64,000 bases of DNA from positions 62,001 through 126,000 of the forward strand of contig JAPEVF010000054.1 in NCBI GenBank assembly GCA_029747585.1, in the 5' to 3' direction. The notes below the pieces were generated by a model that saw only the letters and a program-made list of their open reading frames with translations, had not been told where the DNA came from and did not search any database. This document shows, piece after piece, positions 35,799 to 47,664 of this stretch. This stretch comes from Pleurotus djamor (Eukaryota; Basidiomycota; Agaricomycetes; Agaricales; Pleurotaceae). Made by a program: the position numbers and the translations under genes. Numbering within the stretch: the stretch's first letter is position 1; the number at the start of each line of letters is the position of its first letter.

Positions 35799-38175
35799 TC
35801 ACTGTTTCATATGCTCAACAAGGGCCGAAGACTCCAGTTTGATGGAGCAGTGCGAACATACGAGGGATTTGGAGAAGTTCGTTGTGTAGAATTCGAGCTC
35901 GGCACGTTCATAGGCTTCGCGGAGTGATTCATCGGTCACTTTGGACCAGTTATACTGAGGCTTGGGATAGACATGTTCCAACTTCGAGTAGGTACGTTGA
36001 ATCTATACGACGTAATTGTTTCAGTACTTGGGTACAAAGAGGGAAGGATACAGGGTACTCACTGCTTTCCTCCACCTCATAACTTTGGTAGTCTTGCCAT
36101 GAAATTCGCCAACCAACCAGACATTCGCAGAGTCCAATTCTTCAGCAGTCGCATTCTGCGGGTCATAGCCACACGCGAGAACCACGTCTGATGCGAGCAT
36201 GGGGGAGACTAGGTTGATCCTGTAGGGTGACAACATAATCCATGGTGCGATGTTGAGATCGTCCATGGACTGGCCCATCTCCGTCCCGTGACGAAGCTGC
36301 GTAGGCGGTCGTCGAAAACACTGATGAACCAGGATATTGGGGTATCCAAGGGTACAGAAACAACCTTTGCAGTAGAAAATCGTCGTTGCGAGGGAGAGGG
36401 ATGTCTTGTCAGGCAGGATCGGCGGATCGGCGTTTTCGATATCGGAGGATTCATCAACAACTTCGAGCAACCTCTCCGTACACAGATCCATCCACTCTGC
36501 GCAGTATTGTGGCATGTTTTCGAGGACGTCGTCAAATGCCGAGGGAGGGTAATCGGTGTCGTTAGGGTCTTCCTCAAGCCGCTGTTTAATAGGAGAAAAG
36601 CTCTGGAGGACGTATATATCGGCGGCGGAAGGAAGGATTGCGTCGACAGGCTGTGTCGAGGCGTACTCGTCAATAACCTCAGCGAAAGTCTGTCGGCGCT
36701 TCTTCAGGATTGCGGCTCGTTCTGCCACCAAACGAGCGTCACGAAACTCAGTCATTATTGGAGTGATTTCACGCTCGACTTTTGGCCACGCTATCAGCAA
36801 AACGGGAAACAGTCATTAGACGTACTTTGAAGTCACAAAAAAAGGAGAGACGGACCTCGGTCGGTCAAGGGTCGTGGTGCTTTGACGGGAGGAAGTTGCC
36901 TCAATAAGAACTCCTGTGACGAGGTCAACCCGCCTATTTCGGGGCCCAGCCTAGGTACTGATATTAGTGTATATTTGAGGATGGGCTGGTAAGAACAAAC
37001 CTGCTTCGATCAACTTCATTTTGATTCTAACCACGGTGCGTATGTGTGAGCCAAAATCAAATACTCGACGGGTGGGCGATTTGATCTTACAATTCAAAAC
37101 GCGCATTACGGATATGCTCGAGGTCGGCGGAGCGTTCATATTTGTTATCGGCAGCCCAACGATCGTATTCCTTGGAATGCTAGATAGAGCACATAAGCGA
37201 GACATGTCAACGTGAGCATTCTAATCCACACACCTCAGCCATTTTCGCGTATCGCTTGTTACGTTGCTTGCAGAAGTCTCTGGACTTGGCCTGATCACCG
37301 CGTACTTTGGCGAAGCTCTCCATGAAGTTGTCGAAATCTACTTTCAGCCACACACCACTGTACTTCCCTAGAATGATAATGAGACAGAGACACAGACATT
37401 GAAGACGATTACAGACGGAGGCCGCGGGACGGGTATGCCACGCCAATGATCGATTCTGAGACGTTTGGATCGGTTAACACTTCTTTTCGAATATGACCCT
37501 TCTTATATGGATCATCGATTATTCTTGAAAATTGATGAGAGGGGGAGCAGTATTGAAGAAGAAGCGACTCACTTCGAACGAGCACATTGCTTACAGTACC
37601 GGACTTGATGACCACCGAAGCTGTGTGAAGCGCGAGGTGAGAGGCAAGCCTAGGCCAGGAATGGTTGGGGTCAGGCAGGGAGTGCTTCATTTGATGAGTA
37701 CACACATAACAGTTTGTGGTGAACAAGAAGTTCGCCCACGATGGCTCAGCCAATCCCTCTGGTTTTTGGGGTACGTCGGGAGTATTTTCGAAAGCAGTCT
37801 TCCACAGGGATGTGGCTGACCGAGTCATCAAAACGGATCGGAATGCTTTGGTAGTCCGAGCCAAACGCAGCACGTCCAATGGGTCAAGATACCCGAAAAT
37901 CTAGGATCCAAGGGTCAGCTCTTGATAGCAGAGTACGATATAGGCATCATAGATACTTCGAATAGAATATCGAGAGGCATTTGAGGCAAGTTACTGAGCT
38001 TTCCCTTCACTCTTGCGCGTAAGAAAACAGGTTTGCCTTCCTTGTCTTGAGTGATTTTGCAACGCTTGGCTGGTTTCCTTCTCTCCTCTTCGAAGGTATC
38101 GCCGTCATGGGTTGAGCGCCCTGTGTATAGTTCGGTGGCGCGTATCATTCGCTTAGCACGAGGTAATGCTGACAT
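35799..38175 (-). CDS. F-box protein with zinc-binding-like CxxC motifs (copy 2)
   Basis: Paralogue of the gene at 6682-9086 with the same exon order. It starts MSALPRAKR, then LPQMPLDILFE joined to IFGYLDPLDVLRLARTTKAF (F-box). The CYAC ... RYCKQC pair straddles an intron as in copy 1. Further shared blocks are RPLTDR, AERAAILKKRRQTFAEV, and CKGCFCTLGYPNILVHQC in the long exon 36800-36021. The final exon carries CSHCSIKLESSALVEHMKQ and then stops, shorter than copy 1 and lacking its terminal Cys. A GTGAGT at that stop leaves a possible extra 3' exon. The role is again a likely SCF adaptor. Confidence 0.75.
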
Positions 38176-38924
38176 GGTGGTCGGGAGTCAAGCTGGTCAA
38201 GATTCAATGGCAGGGCCGAGAGGCAGGAAGTGGCCCGACCCGCAGCACGTGACATACATTTACTCTCCTAACATTCTCCTGTTGTCCCACCATACTCTAG
38301 AGTATGCATTGTCGACTAGTCAATGCACGTCCTTCGTGCAAAATTGAGCCTACTCTCTATATCTCTTAAGAGTTCTTTACCCCATGGATGAGTATGAGCG
38401 CAAAGTGACGTGACTTTCAGTAAGTTGTGTCATCAAAGCTTCGTGAATGATTGATTATAGTGCAGAATAGTCTGTAGGTTCGTCAAAATATCAAGAATCG
38501 GATGGATGTGTACGACGTAGTTGTTGAATGGGGGAGACTCCAGTAATCAATAGATGGTAGAATGTTATCGTGAGCGATGGTACAATGATCAGACAAACAA
38601 AGGAATGTGGGGTGAGAGGAAGGGGGTAGAAACAGAGGCGAAGGAGTGACAACAGGGTGTGAATAAATGGAAAGAAAAGGAGAGGAGAGTATGAGCCATA
38701 TCCATGGGCAGGGTACGTACAAATGAGGGCGCGTCAAGTGCTACATACGGGTACAAGTCAGGGATAAGAATCAATTTAGAGTAGGTTTTGTGCATGCGGA
38801 GGGAAGGTTAAAATTTGGAAGCGAACTGGGCAGGGTGGGTCCCCCTTAGTTCGCGCTGTTTTCGATTTTTCATATCGGTGTGCAAATATGGGCGTAGGTC
38901 GCGGTGTAGTGCCACACTTCATGA
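38176..38924. other. 3' flank similar to that of the zinc-finger gene
   Basis: The stretch from about 38530 resembles 20480-20820 (shared purine-rich blocks, 'gacaaacaaa.gaatg', 'aataaatggaaag'), so the downstream flank was duplicated with the zinc-finger fragment. No coding exon. Confidence 0.45.
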
Positions 38925-39020
38925 CTAGACCTCGCGGGCCTTACGGACATTCTTCTTCATGGTTTTGTCGCATCGTGTGAGGCCATTCTTGTCTGGAAGT
39001 ATGCCCTCATGCNTNCGAAG
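38925..39020 (-). pseudogene. Truncated copy of the zinc-finger gene's last exon
   Basis: The minus strand reads HEGILPDKNGLTRCDK...KAREV and stop, matching the end of the protein at 20823-21919 (HEKMLPDRNGLTACDK). Similarity ends at a cluster of Ns at 39013-39040, and the sequence beyond does not match. Whether more of the gene lies in the masked bases cannot be seen. Confidence 0.7.
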
Positions 39021-39040
39021 NNCANACAANCNANTNNANC

Positions 39041-39988
39041 GAGACATCTCGGTCGCCCTGGTTCAACAAGTAGATGGCTGGGTCTTGGGAACCCGAGGTA
39101 GGCAGCGAGGTCATAAACCTCTTACTCATTCTCAACATATCTAATTTCACAATTTAATCTCAGGCAGAAAGCTTGAGGCAGTATGTGGTGTTGGTGTTGA
39201 AAATGGAGGGTGAGCGGGCGCGCGGATACCCAACGTAGTGCAGCCCTCTGCGATCTTGGAAGCAAATTCGGCCGATTCCCTTATAGGGAAATCCGTCGCC
39301 TCTGAGTTTGTAACCCGCATGTGTCCGACGATCATCGTTTCGTCGTCCGCCCTAGCGCTCAAGTGCAACGAGCCCAGCGACCCCAGTCAAACGATGAATT
39401 TCCATCCCACAGGCGTTCCAGATGCTGACAGATTCTCAACACTACGAGGAAGTCTACGGNCTGGATTTGTTGAGAAAAACTCGTTTTTAACCGTGAATGC
39501 TGCCAATGGCGACGAAGAAATCATTCAACTGCAGTTTATTGTGGCGCTTCACTGGGGCGGTCCCCTTTCGCCTTCGCTAGTGTACCCCCTCGGTCGGTCG
39601 ACTTGCAATAAAAGGACGTTGGTCCCTCTGAGGCAACATCACTCTCACTCTCAACTCCTGCTCTATCACTTACCACGGATACACGACTCGAAGACCACTT
39701 GCGACAACCTGGTTGGGAAGCGGGTCGTTGTATCCAGTTGACGACTCGATGATTAGCGGCAGTCGCATTTGGGTTAGGGGACGAAAGATTCATGGGAGGA
39801 CTTCATATCACGCAAAATCATTCAAGTAAGTCATTCGAACGACACTTTATTGGAACTTTATAGACAGGGTCATGACTAGGTCGACATCAACATATGTGTG
39901 CACGAGTACAGCACATCTTTACGAGGTGGCTAGGGACGACTGAAGTCGTGCGAAGGGCTTCGTTGATGGGCGGCAAGACGTCAGACGT
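39041..39988. other. No recognisable gene
   Basis: A 167-codon plus frame (39238-39741, with an N at 39461) is open but unrecognised and overlaps minus-strand frames. Confidence 0.35.
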
Positions 39989-40215
39989 CTAGCACTTGCA
40001 TTGGCCAGGCTTGCATTGGCAACTAGACGGGCATTTATGAGTATGGGCATGCCTATCATGCGAGAGAAGACGTCGACGAACCTAGCACCGCCGGTGCAAG
40101 AGTTGTCTCCGCAGCCGTTGTTGTTGACGGGGATTTGAACAGTCTGTGGGCGGGGCAATAGGTTAGCCAANTTAGCGAGGGGGTGAGAAGGCTAAACGGT
40201 GCGTACAGCGAACAT
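39989..40215 (-). CDS. Copper-type metallothionein, 34 residues
   Basis: Three short exons on the minus strand: 40215-40207, 40143-40082 and 40022-39989, with introns of 63 and 59 nt. The protein is tiny with six Cys: NNNGCGDNSCTGGA, then SCQCKPGQCKC at the end. The C-x-C pairs and the CKPGQCxC ending are typical of basidiomycete copper metallothioneins, which chelate cytosolic Cu(I). It is too short to stand out as a single open frame, but the spliced frame is exact (105 nt including stop). Number and spacing of Cys are seen; copper preference is from family knowledge. Confidence 0.8.
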
Positions 40216-42089
40216 GTTTCTTAGAGGAGATTGACTGATAGTAGGTTGCAGTGTTGATTCTGAGGCCTGGGGACTGTACACCGCACTTCCACCACCTCTT
40301 ATACGGCCCCAGCCTATTTGATGATATTTGTTTTTGCTTCCTTCTAGGTCCATGACCAGGTCAGCGCCGGGCCATCAGCCATGCTCTCATCACGTTCGGA
40401 ACCAAGCGATTAGAATAACACCCTTGGGCCTTGTGCTATCGCCTGACCATGCTAAGTACGGAGCGGCTGTAGCCTGCTCTTGCCGATCTGGATCAGGCTC
40501 CTTCTTAGTATCTTTGGAGCGGAAGAAATGCCGTTTGTCCTCCATATACCCCATTGGTTGGATCTTTAGATTGATGCGGCGGAGTGGCATACATTCACGT
40601 CCACACTTCGAACTCAGAGGCTACCATTTGCGTGGGTCATGACTACGGTGAGATTTTCTCTTTCTCTCTCTTAGTGGTGTAACTAACCTCCTCGCGTGTT
40701 TTTCTACTTCCAGGGTTATACAAAATACCCGTGGATCTGGCCGCATACCACCCTTCCACATTCTCCTTACCATGCTGTGCCTTTCTGTTTTACTCCGTTC
40801 GAGCCCACGCTACGTCTTCTCCTAACGAGGGTAGCTCACGTTTATGTGGTGTCATCAATAGCAAATTCTCATTCAATATCGTGACAGTGCAGTATTTCCC
40901 AGATGGACCTCTTAACGCATGCTCGATGCGTCTTTGAATTATTTATTTATTTATTTTCCCTTTCTCCGCTGCGTTGCGGCTCGACAAGCACCATTCTTGA
41001 ACCGGTTTTTAGACCATGTAGACCAGTGTGGCTCGGCGACTCATTGGCTCAATTACCTATATGTGCTCAAGTCCAGTTCTTGCATCAAACTTTTTTCAAG
41101 CTCATCGTGTCATCCTATATTGAGCTCTGTCTCCCCGTCCTTTCGCCCTCTCTCTTCGCCCTGGCGTCCACTCCCTTCCTCTCGCATCACATTCACCCCA
41201 CTTTCGTACTGAGGCCAACAAGCCCGGCACTTTAACCTTCTTCGCTCAACTCGTTCAGATCAGCCTGGCCAAAGTGTCGCGTTACAGACGAACGGGACCC
41301 TCGTCGCAGGATACCAATACGACGGTAATTGGGTTTACCTCGCATCTTCTCTCTTATTTATTTTCCCACTAGGCGCTCCAGGATACTACTTTCGACAGGC
41401 CCCACCGTCGAGGCAATTGGCCAATGCCGTTACACCACAAATGACATGCTGCTTATCTCTCGACTCGACTCGGGCATTCTACCCCAGAATACGGTGACAT
41501 GAACCTAAGACGATGTGAGTAGTCATGACTCATGAATGCATGACCCGAGTCCATGATTTGATGGAACTGAGCTGTAGCTAAGGGCATTCGCCTTCGGACG
41601 CTTTCCTCCACTCCAGCTTGGACATGACTCCATGGTGAAGATTCCATCCGTTCTTCGCGACCCGGACAACACCCAATGGCTTCTTTGCGTCGACGACAGA
41701 TGCTCATGTTGCCTGGCAGCTATACGCCTCGGCGTTATCCCGTATTGGCCACATCCCACTCGTCGTTTTTCTCGCATGAGGTCCCTCGTTCTTTAAGGTC
41801 CCGGAGATTGCTGGATTTGCTCCGCCCCCTCCCCTAGCTGAAATTCGTGCTTATCAAGACATTTGCGACCGCTTCGACTCACGTTCCAGAGCCACAACGA
41901 GCGCTGAGGCTTTCGCTCAGGTTATGGGGCTTCAAAGCTTCAAGCTTGATCCATCAACTATCCTGTCTCCTTATCGCCCTCACGGATACACACATAAATT
42001 GACACCCTCCACACAATGCTTCTGACCCTGCCCAGTTCGCGCCTTCTCCCTCAGCTACGACTGACCCCAGCCATTGGGATTCCAATTAC
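40216..42089. other. Unassigned region
   Basis: Plus-strand coding-like pieces occur at 41260-41320 (reads GQSVALQTNGTLVAGYQYDG) and 41380-41495 (TGPTVEAIGQCRYTTNDM), possibly exons of a secreted or decayed protein, but no complete gene or family was recognised. The last 200 bp belong to the inverted repeat arm. Confidence 0.35.
40299..40303 (-). promoter_or_regulatory. TATA box of the metallothionein
   Basis: TATAA on the minus strand (within CGTATAAGAG), 84 bp before the ATG. Confidence 0.5.
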
Positions 42090-43891
42090 ATGGATCCGTT
42101 ATCCATCACCACAGCTGTTATCACTTTTGTCACCCTCGGCAACAGCATCCTAGACGCTGCTCGTAGGGTTAGTCTTTTTTTTTCCTTGACGACAATCATC
42201 TAAGCTTACTCTCGTATAGGTTCACAAGAATTCAAAACGAATCAATGAACTAGCCGAAGACGTCGTCGCCGACCTCAACCTCCTGCAGGACTTCTGCGTC
42301 ACCCATCAACAAGCCCTACGTCGTTCATCTGAGTTGAGGACTTCTCTGGCTCACCTTGAGCGGTTTGCTTGCCTCACGCTGTCCCCAAGCTGACCACTGA
42401 ATGATGACCTTAGGGAATTGGCAGGCTCTTTGGCAATATGTAAACACCTTCATCGAAGAGGATCTGCCGTCGCTCGCTTCGGCATCAACTCATGGTTTCG
42501 AGCTGATAAAGTTGAAGCTACTGTATCTCGGCTGCGGGATCAGATTCGGACGACCTTATCTCGCTGTCATGTGTGTATACACTCCTTGCCTTTTTCCTTT
42601 TTTTGTTCACAACTACCTTGAATTATATCTGTATAGTTCTACATTGCGGCGAGGAGCGAGGTGACTGTCTCAAGAGTCGAACATCAAGTTCTGTCTTTAC
42701 AGGCCACAGTAAATACCCAACTTCGTCAATTCGATCTATTATTCTTGGAGGCCGTTTCACGGGAGGAATTCAGCCTCAATCACCGAGATTTGGTATTTAT
42801 CTAGGATCTCCTTGATATCTTCCTAACTAATGGTATACTTGGCTCAGGATGTTCTGGACCCATGGGATCGCCATTACTTCGAGTACCAGATGTCTCAGGT
42901 GTCTACATCCATTTGCACCCTACGAGACGCTGATATCGTCGTCAACGGATGTATTCCGCCTCAATTTCACTCATATTGGAGCACCAACCCGTACACCCGC
43001 ACCAAGACTCAAATCTTGAGATCGTTTAGCCACCTTCTGAAAATTGCCAACGAATTGATCAAACTCGGTCATGTCACTTCTCAGCTTCTCGGAGAGTTTA
43101 TCGACTATTTGTTGGGTTTATATGACTTCTTGAAGTCTCATGCGAGTCTCCTCGATTTTCTTCGAACCATGACTACTCGGATGACCTCTATAAGCGATGA
43201 CGACAATGTCTGGGTTGCCCTCACGGCTTTCCTCTACTTCACTCAACCAGACACTGCGTCTCGTATCTCTCGTCTTGAAGACTTCATTACCGTCCATAGG
43301 AAACTCCTTTCGATGGGCCGCCGGCGTCAAGGCAAGTGGCCCATGTCATTTCACTACAAAAGACTTGTCGTACATCTCTCGGCGCGGGCCTTCCAACTCA
43401 GAATACAAGAACGTGAGGACGACGCAGTCATAACTCTTCATGAAGTGATCCAGCTGATCTATAGCTCGGAGGCTCCCTGCACCTACGAGCACTTTGCTCC
43501 ACTCCAGCTTGAACGTGATCCCGTGGTGGAACATACCATTCGTTCTGTGACCCGGGGGGTGCCTTCATTGGAATTTTGTGTCGATGCTCGTGTTGCCCAG
43601 TTTTATGCTGCGGTGCTATCCCGCGCCTACTGCATTCTATCCTCGTTTTGTCGCTATGATGACGCTCGGATGGTAGCGCTGATGGCTAGGCAATTGATCA
43701 ATGGATTTCAATCCGCGTCAAGCCATCTTCCCAGTGATTTTGATACATTACGAGATCGCCTTGAGTGGATGGAAGAAGCTTTACCCGCGTCCTTCAATAT
43801 TGAACGGAACGTCTGCTCTGCCTTCGTTGAGGAAGAGGTGGATACAGCTGAAGATGTTGGGGGATCTCATGACAACGTTGTTACATTGTGA
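42090..43891 (+). CDS. Protein with HeLo-like N-terminus, copy 1
   Basis: Exons are 42090-42167, 42220-42362, 42414-42570, 42637-42792 and 42848-43891, 525 residues. It starts MDPLSITTAVITFVTLGNSI, the signature opening of fungal HeLo-like / STAND N-terminal domains (Helo_like_N type), followed by helices (NSKRINELAEDVVADLNLLQ). The remaining 350 residues in the last exon are helical and rich in Leu/Arg/Asp, without a P-loop or NACHT motif, so it is not a complete NLR. Helo-like domains are linked to membrane targeting and regulated cell death in fungi; that role is an inference here. It is convergent with a secreted 12-Cys gene 280 bp away. Confidence 0.7.
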
Positions 43892-44171
43892 GTGTGTATC
43901 GTCTTGCTATCCCGAGTGTTATCGGTGACGAAACGACGAAACACCATGTAGCGCAACTGGACAGGAAGTTGTTGAATGGGGAATTGCCATTTAATCATTC
44001 GCATCCGTCCTCATTTACAATTACAGGTGGACCTGTTGGTTTGTATAACCAAGTAGTACACCCCTCTACACGACAGCAATAAAGCACGAGAGCATGTACA
44101 TCATGTTCATTATCATTTTCATTAACTTGTACCACTACGTCGCTCGTATGAAATTCATCATTATAAGCGAC

Positions 44172-44453
44172 CTAGGCTTCTGATTGAGGGAGGGAAGCGC
44201 AGCAGTTCCAGCAATCTCCTGAGCCTCCAGGGAAGCCCACGCTGCCCGAACAATTCGGGTTCGGAGGGAGACAGACGAAGGAGCAAATGATAGGTTCCTT
44301 TGGGATCTGGCAGCATGACCAGCACTCTCCTTGCTGGAATGCAACTTGGCCTTGGGCGCAGGCCTCAGGCTCGGGGCTGCATTCCTTGGTGCAGATGGCA
44401 GCATAGGCTGAGGTTGCGGCAAAGGCGGTGAGCAATGCGATGGAGAATTTCAT
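44172..44453 (-). CDS. Secreted 12-cysteine protein A
   Basis: A single exon, 93 residues. The signal peptide is MKFSIALLTAFAATSAYAA. The mature part consists of two repeats with the same cysteine pattern, C-x3-C-x6-C-x(11-12)-C-x2-C-C: first CTKECSPEPEAC...GECWSCC, then CSFVCLPPNPNC...GDCWNCC. All Cys are even in number, suggesting disulfides. I do not recognise the family. The start at MKFS is preferred over an upstream in-frame ATG because it gives the signal peptide directly and matches copy B. Confidence 0.8.
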   Translation of the reverse strand: MKFSIALLTAFAATSAYAAICTKECSPEPEACAQGQVAFQQGECWSCCQIPKEPIICSFVCLPPNPNCSGSVGFPGGSGDCWNCCASLPQSEA

Positions 44454-45593
44454 CCTGGAAGCATAGAGTTCATGAATTAGCGGCCTGGATAATTCATAGA
44501 GGGAAGAGGGCATCGAACCTATTGTTTAATCTGAAAATCGACCTGAACGGAACGATGTGAATAGGGTCGATCTGTCTAAGTAGAGAGGCGGGGGGACATA
44601 CCAGTCGTAATTTTTTAGAGGGTTGGTAATTTCGACTCCACAGCATACGGTGTATTTAACCTCTCCCAAAGGTAGGGACCTCTTCAAATGCTGCGGAAGT
44701 CACTGCTCCAAGGAGGTGAACCATTCAACATGCCCCTAGATATGTAGATGGTCGTTGACGTAAGGGTAGGAAGAAAAAACAGATATGACTCGTTTAAAGC
44801 CATGGAAAAAGCGGCATGCAGTAAGACCATGGATGGGCGCATATGTTTTGACCAAGTCGCCGAGCGTATTGATACCCATTTAATCATGATTCCAATGCAT
44901 TATGACGCATCCGGAGACCGCCCAGCGCATGAATGGAGGCGAACCTTGATGTGGCAAGGGTAATAATAGAGCACATACCACTACGGGGCAGCGGGGCGGG
45001 ACCCGTTCAATTGTTGGACGAGAGGCGAATGTTCCCCGTTATAACGTTGTCGTTGGGTCACCAGAGCTATTGGGTTTCAGTGATATCCATATGTTCAAAA
45101 GGGAGAATGAATCATCGGCGACTGAGACCGGTGCCAAGGATGATGAGGGTTACGACAAGTCGGCGACTGACCCATTCAGACCGCCTGGTAGATTGAGATG
45201 AGACAGCCAACGTGACCGCCGTGTAGGGAACCAGTGCACCAAGGTATGTATCAACCTCTTGGATAGAATTTGAAGGGTGCAATTCAGTAACGCCAGAGCA
45301 ACAGGGGACCTCCGTCTACCATAGGTTTCGACGCGCGCTGAGCGACAAGCTGTTGGTTATGGATCATAGCGGATGGGACGGAGCTGAAGTGCTGGCAGGA
45401 TTTAGCTCGGAGCATCCGAGTAGGACTGGTCTCCCAATCGTAGACACCGTGGTCGCCATACTGTGGGCGGGTGGCATTACTCGTGGGGCCTCCTGCCACA
45501 ACCTGGTCTGACCCAATGGCGTTCAACAAGAGTCTATAGGATTATTCAAGGGGGAGAAATATCAAAGCGAACATGTCAGATAGATAAAGCGCA
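44454..45593. other. 5' flank of 12-Cys gene A and 3' flank of uS4m
   Basis: Positions 44454-44900 are the promoter side of the secreted gene and belong to the inverted repeat. The remaining sequence shows no supported gene. Confidence 0.45.
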
Positions 45594-46755
45594 CTATTTA
45601 CGACGCGCAAGTCTCTGCCCAAGGCGACGCTGAGAAACCTGAGACCTCTTCAAATCCCTAGGGTCAAACTTTTCTTCCATCGTCACCAGCGCCCTATCTT
45701 CCGGCATACGAGCAAGTTGCGATTTGCTGCGTAGACGGGGACGGTTCTTCATGTACCATTCCCATGCGAATCGAACGACTTCGCCGTCAGCAGCGTATGG
45801 AGTGGGGATCTCGGAGTATCCTGGTCGTGCCGTAGGATGACGGACGTAAATTGCTGAACACGTTTTGAACGAGGGTTCGATGTAAGCAGGGATGAACATC
45901 CACGGAGACGCGTAAGGGGGGNAGGTAGAATGGTGTCAGCTTTCCGGACGAGGCTTCCTCACCCTCCGAAGCAGTCGTGGAGTCGGATGCAGCCTCTGTA
46001 GAAGTGGTCGACTTGTCGGAAGCGCTTGGTTCACGTTTGCTTATCCGAGTCAACGGCGCGTCAAACTCCCCGTTAGGTGGTTTGAAGAACCGAATGGCGT
46101 CGGGGTTCACAGAAACCATGTCTCCAGGCGCGAGGCGGGTGTTCGCATTTTGGTGCTGAGTGATATTGAGCATCAATGTGGGAGGTGGATGGAAGCGAGC
46201 GAACCTTTTTCCCATTCAATAAGACATCTCCGTGAATCACCAATCGTCTCGCCTCATAGACACTGTGCGCAAAACAGCATCTGAAGAGGAAGACATCAAT
46301 TCTCCTCTCCACCTCCGAAAACATCAAACTTCCGACAGGCGCCATACCCTTCTTCTCCACCTCCTCCTCCAACGCTTTCTCCTTCTTCTTCCTCAGCGCA
46401 AAAGCCTCCAAGTCGTCCTTATCATCTCCAAAGACCTTCCTCCGTGGTCGAACATCCGGAAGAGTTTCGGGAAGGTACCACCGTTTGAAGATTTTCTCGT
46501 TTATGTAGTCACCATGGTAGGCACGAACCATGGCTTTGGAGGTCCAGCGCTGCTGGAAGAGAGTCTTATGGGTTCGCGTAAATTTGAGCTCCTCGGCTCG
46601 GTTGCCTTTGGAACGAAGCCAGAGGTTGTACAGGTTCTTGGGTGCCCAGCTCTGTTTTTCGAAAGATAATTAGTATTTTTCGTGCATTAGACAAGCAGAG
46701 GATTCACCATACGAGGGAGGGCCCTCTTAATGGAGTAGATTCCGGCGTCCCTCAT
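45594..46755 (-). CDS. Mitochondrial small-subunit ribosomal protein uS4m (NAM9-like)
   Basis: Exons on the minus strand are 46755-46708, 46651-46205 and 46155-45594; 351 residues when one N is removed. The S4 RNA-binding domain is clear: [20 protein letters not shown], then [15 protein letters not shown] joined across an intron to [15 protein letters not shown] Ser/Thr/Glu-rich linker follows and a basic C-terminus ([20 protein letters not shown]). The frame breaks at N 45922 inside a C-run (minus strand); without it [12 protein letters not shown] continues in frame. It binds small-subunit rRNA early in mitoribosome assembly. It sits between the arms of the inverted duplication and is single copy. 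Confidence 0.9.
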
Positions 46756-47664
46756 ACTGGGCTTTTGGTGAAGAGGTGGTAGTAGTGCGTCCGCTCGTCC
46801 GTCGCGTCTCGGAACGCGACATGCAACAGGCGCTCAAAGGCGCTTAACAGTGATCATTTGGGACTCCGCGCCATTGTCGCCTTCTTTTTGCCTTGCTTCC
46901 TAGTTCAAATCTCCTCGGAGTCTCCAGATATTCTGGGAGGCTTCATGCGTCATGGAAGTGGACTGGGTTCTTCTTCTCGCTAACTACTACGCGCAGCGAG
47001 AATCTTGGGAGTGAACCTCTCGTCGCCGTGCTCCACGGGCGGGCTACTCATTCCTTTCTCCCACCGACGCCGTGATCACAAGTGAACGTTATAATAACGG
47101 GCAACGTTGCGCCGATCCTGTACAGTGGTTCAACGGGCCCCGCGCTGTGTGGTGATATGCTCCCTAAAATCATCATATTTGGTATCAAACTACAGGACCG
47201 GGCGGTCTCCGGATTTATTGAACGATGATCAAACGGGTATCAATGCGTTCAACAAGTTGGTCGAAGTATCTATGCCCATCTCCCGAATACGTGTCTCCAT
47301 TTCATACCTGTTCTTCCATGGCTTTAGTCGAGCAATGTGTCAATATTTCTCCTTCCTATTCTTACGTCCAAGTTTCTGCATGGTCCGTGTTCCACCTCCT
47401 TGGAGCAGCGAACTGCTCCTTTGCAGAAGGACCCCACTTCCGGGAGAGCTTAAATAGCTTCTCCACTATGGAACCGTTTCTACCAGCCCTCCAAAACATC
47501 TTAACTAGTACGTCTCTCACATCTGAATTCTTCAAGACGGTCGAAACTGATTCGCATTGCTCATTCCAGGTTGACTTAGAAGCAAAAGGTTTGATAGGCT
47601 CTCCCCTCAACGCATCTTCGCACCGCTGATTCCTGATATCTTCTACCCCCAGACAACCTTCAGA
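46756..47664. other. uS4m upstream region and right-arm flank
   Basis: From about 47210 onward it matches the reverse complement of 44460-44900, the promoter side of 12-Cys gene A. No coding exon is supported; the 134-codon frame at 47225 is the flank counterpart of a shorter frame in the other arm. Confidence 0.45.

Larger units (their letters stand above)
41890..44900. repeat. Left arm of a large inverted duplication
   Basis: It matches 47210-50260 in reverse orientation: upstream flank (shared cgagcgctgaggct block), the five-exon HeLo-like gene, the 280-bp convergent spacer, the 12-Cys gene and its 5' flank (44684-44890 matches 47225-47430). Borders are approximate. Confidence 0.8.

Noticed and set aside
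42830..43891. Last exon of the HeLo-like gene as an independent 353-residue protein
   Set aside because: Four upstream exons join in frame with GT-AG introns and recur with the same borders in the inverted copy.
47225..47629. 134-codon ORF before 12-Cys gene B
   Set aside because: Its counterpart in the other arm is shorter and diverged as non-coding sequence; it is the promoter flank.
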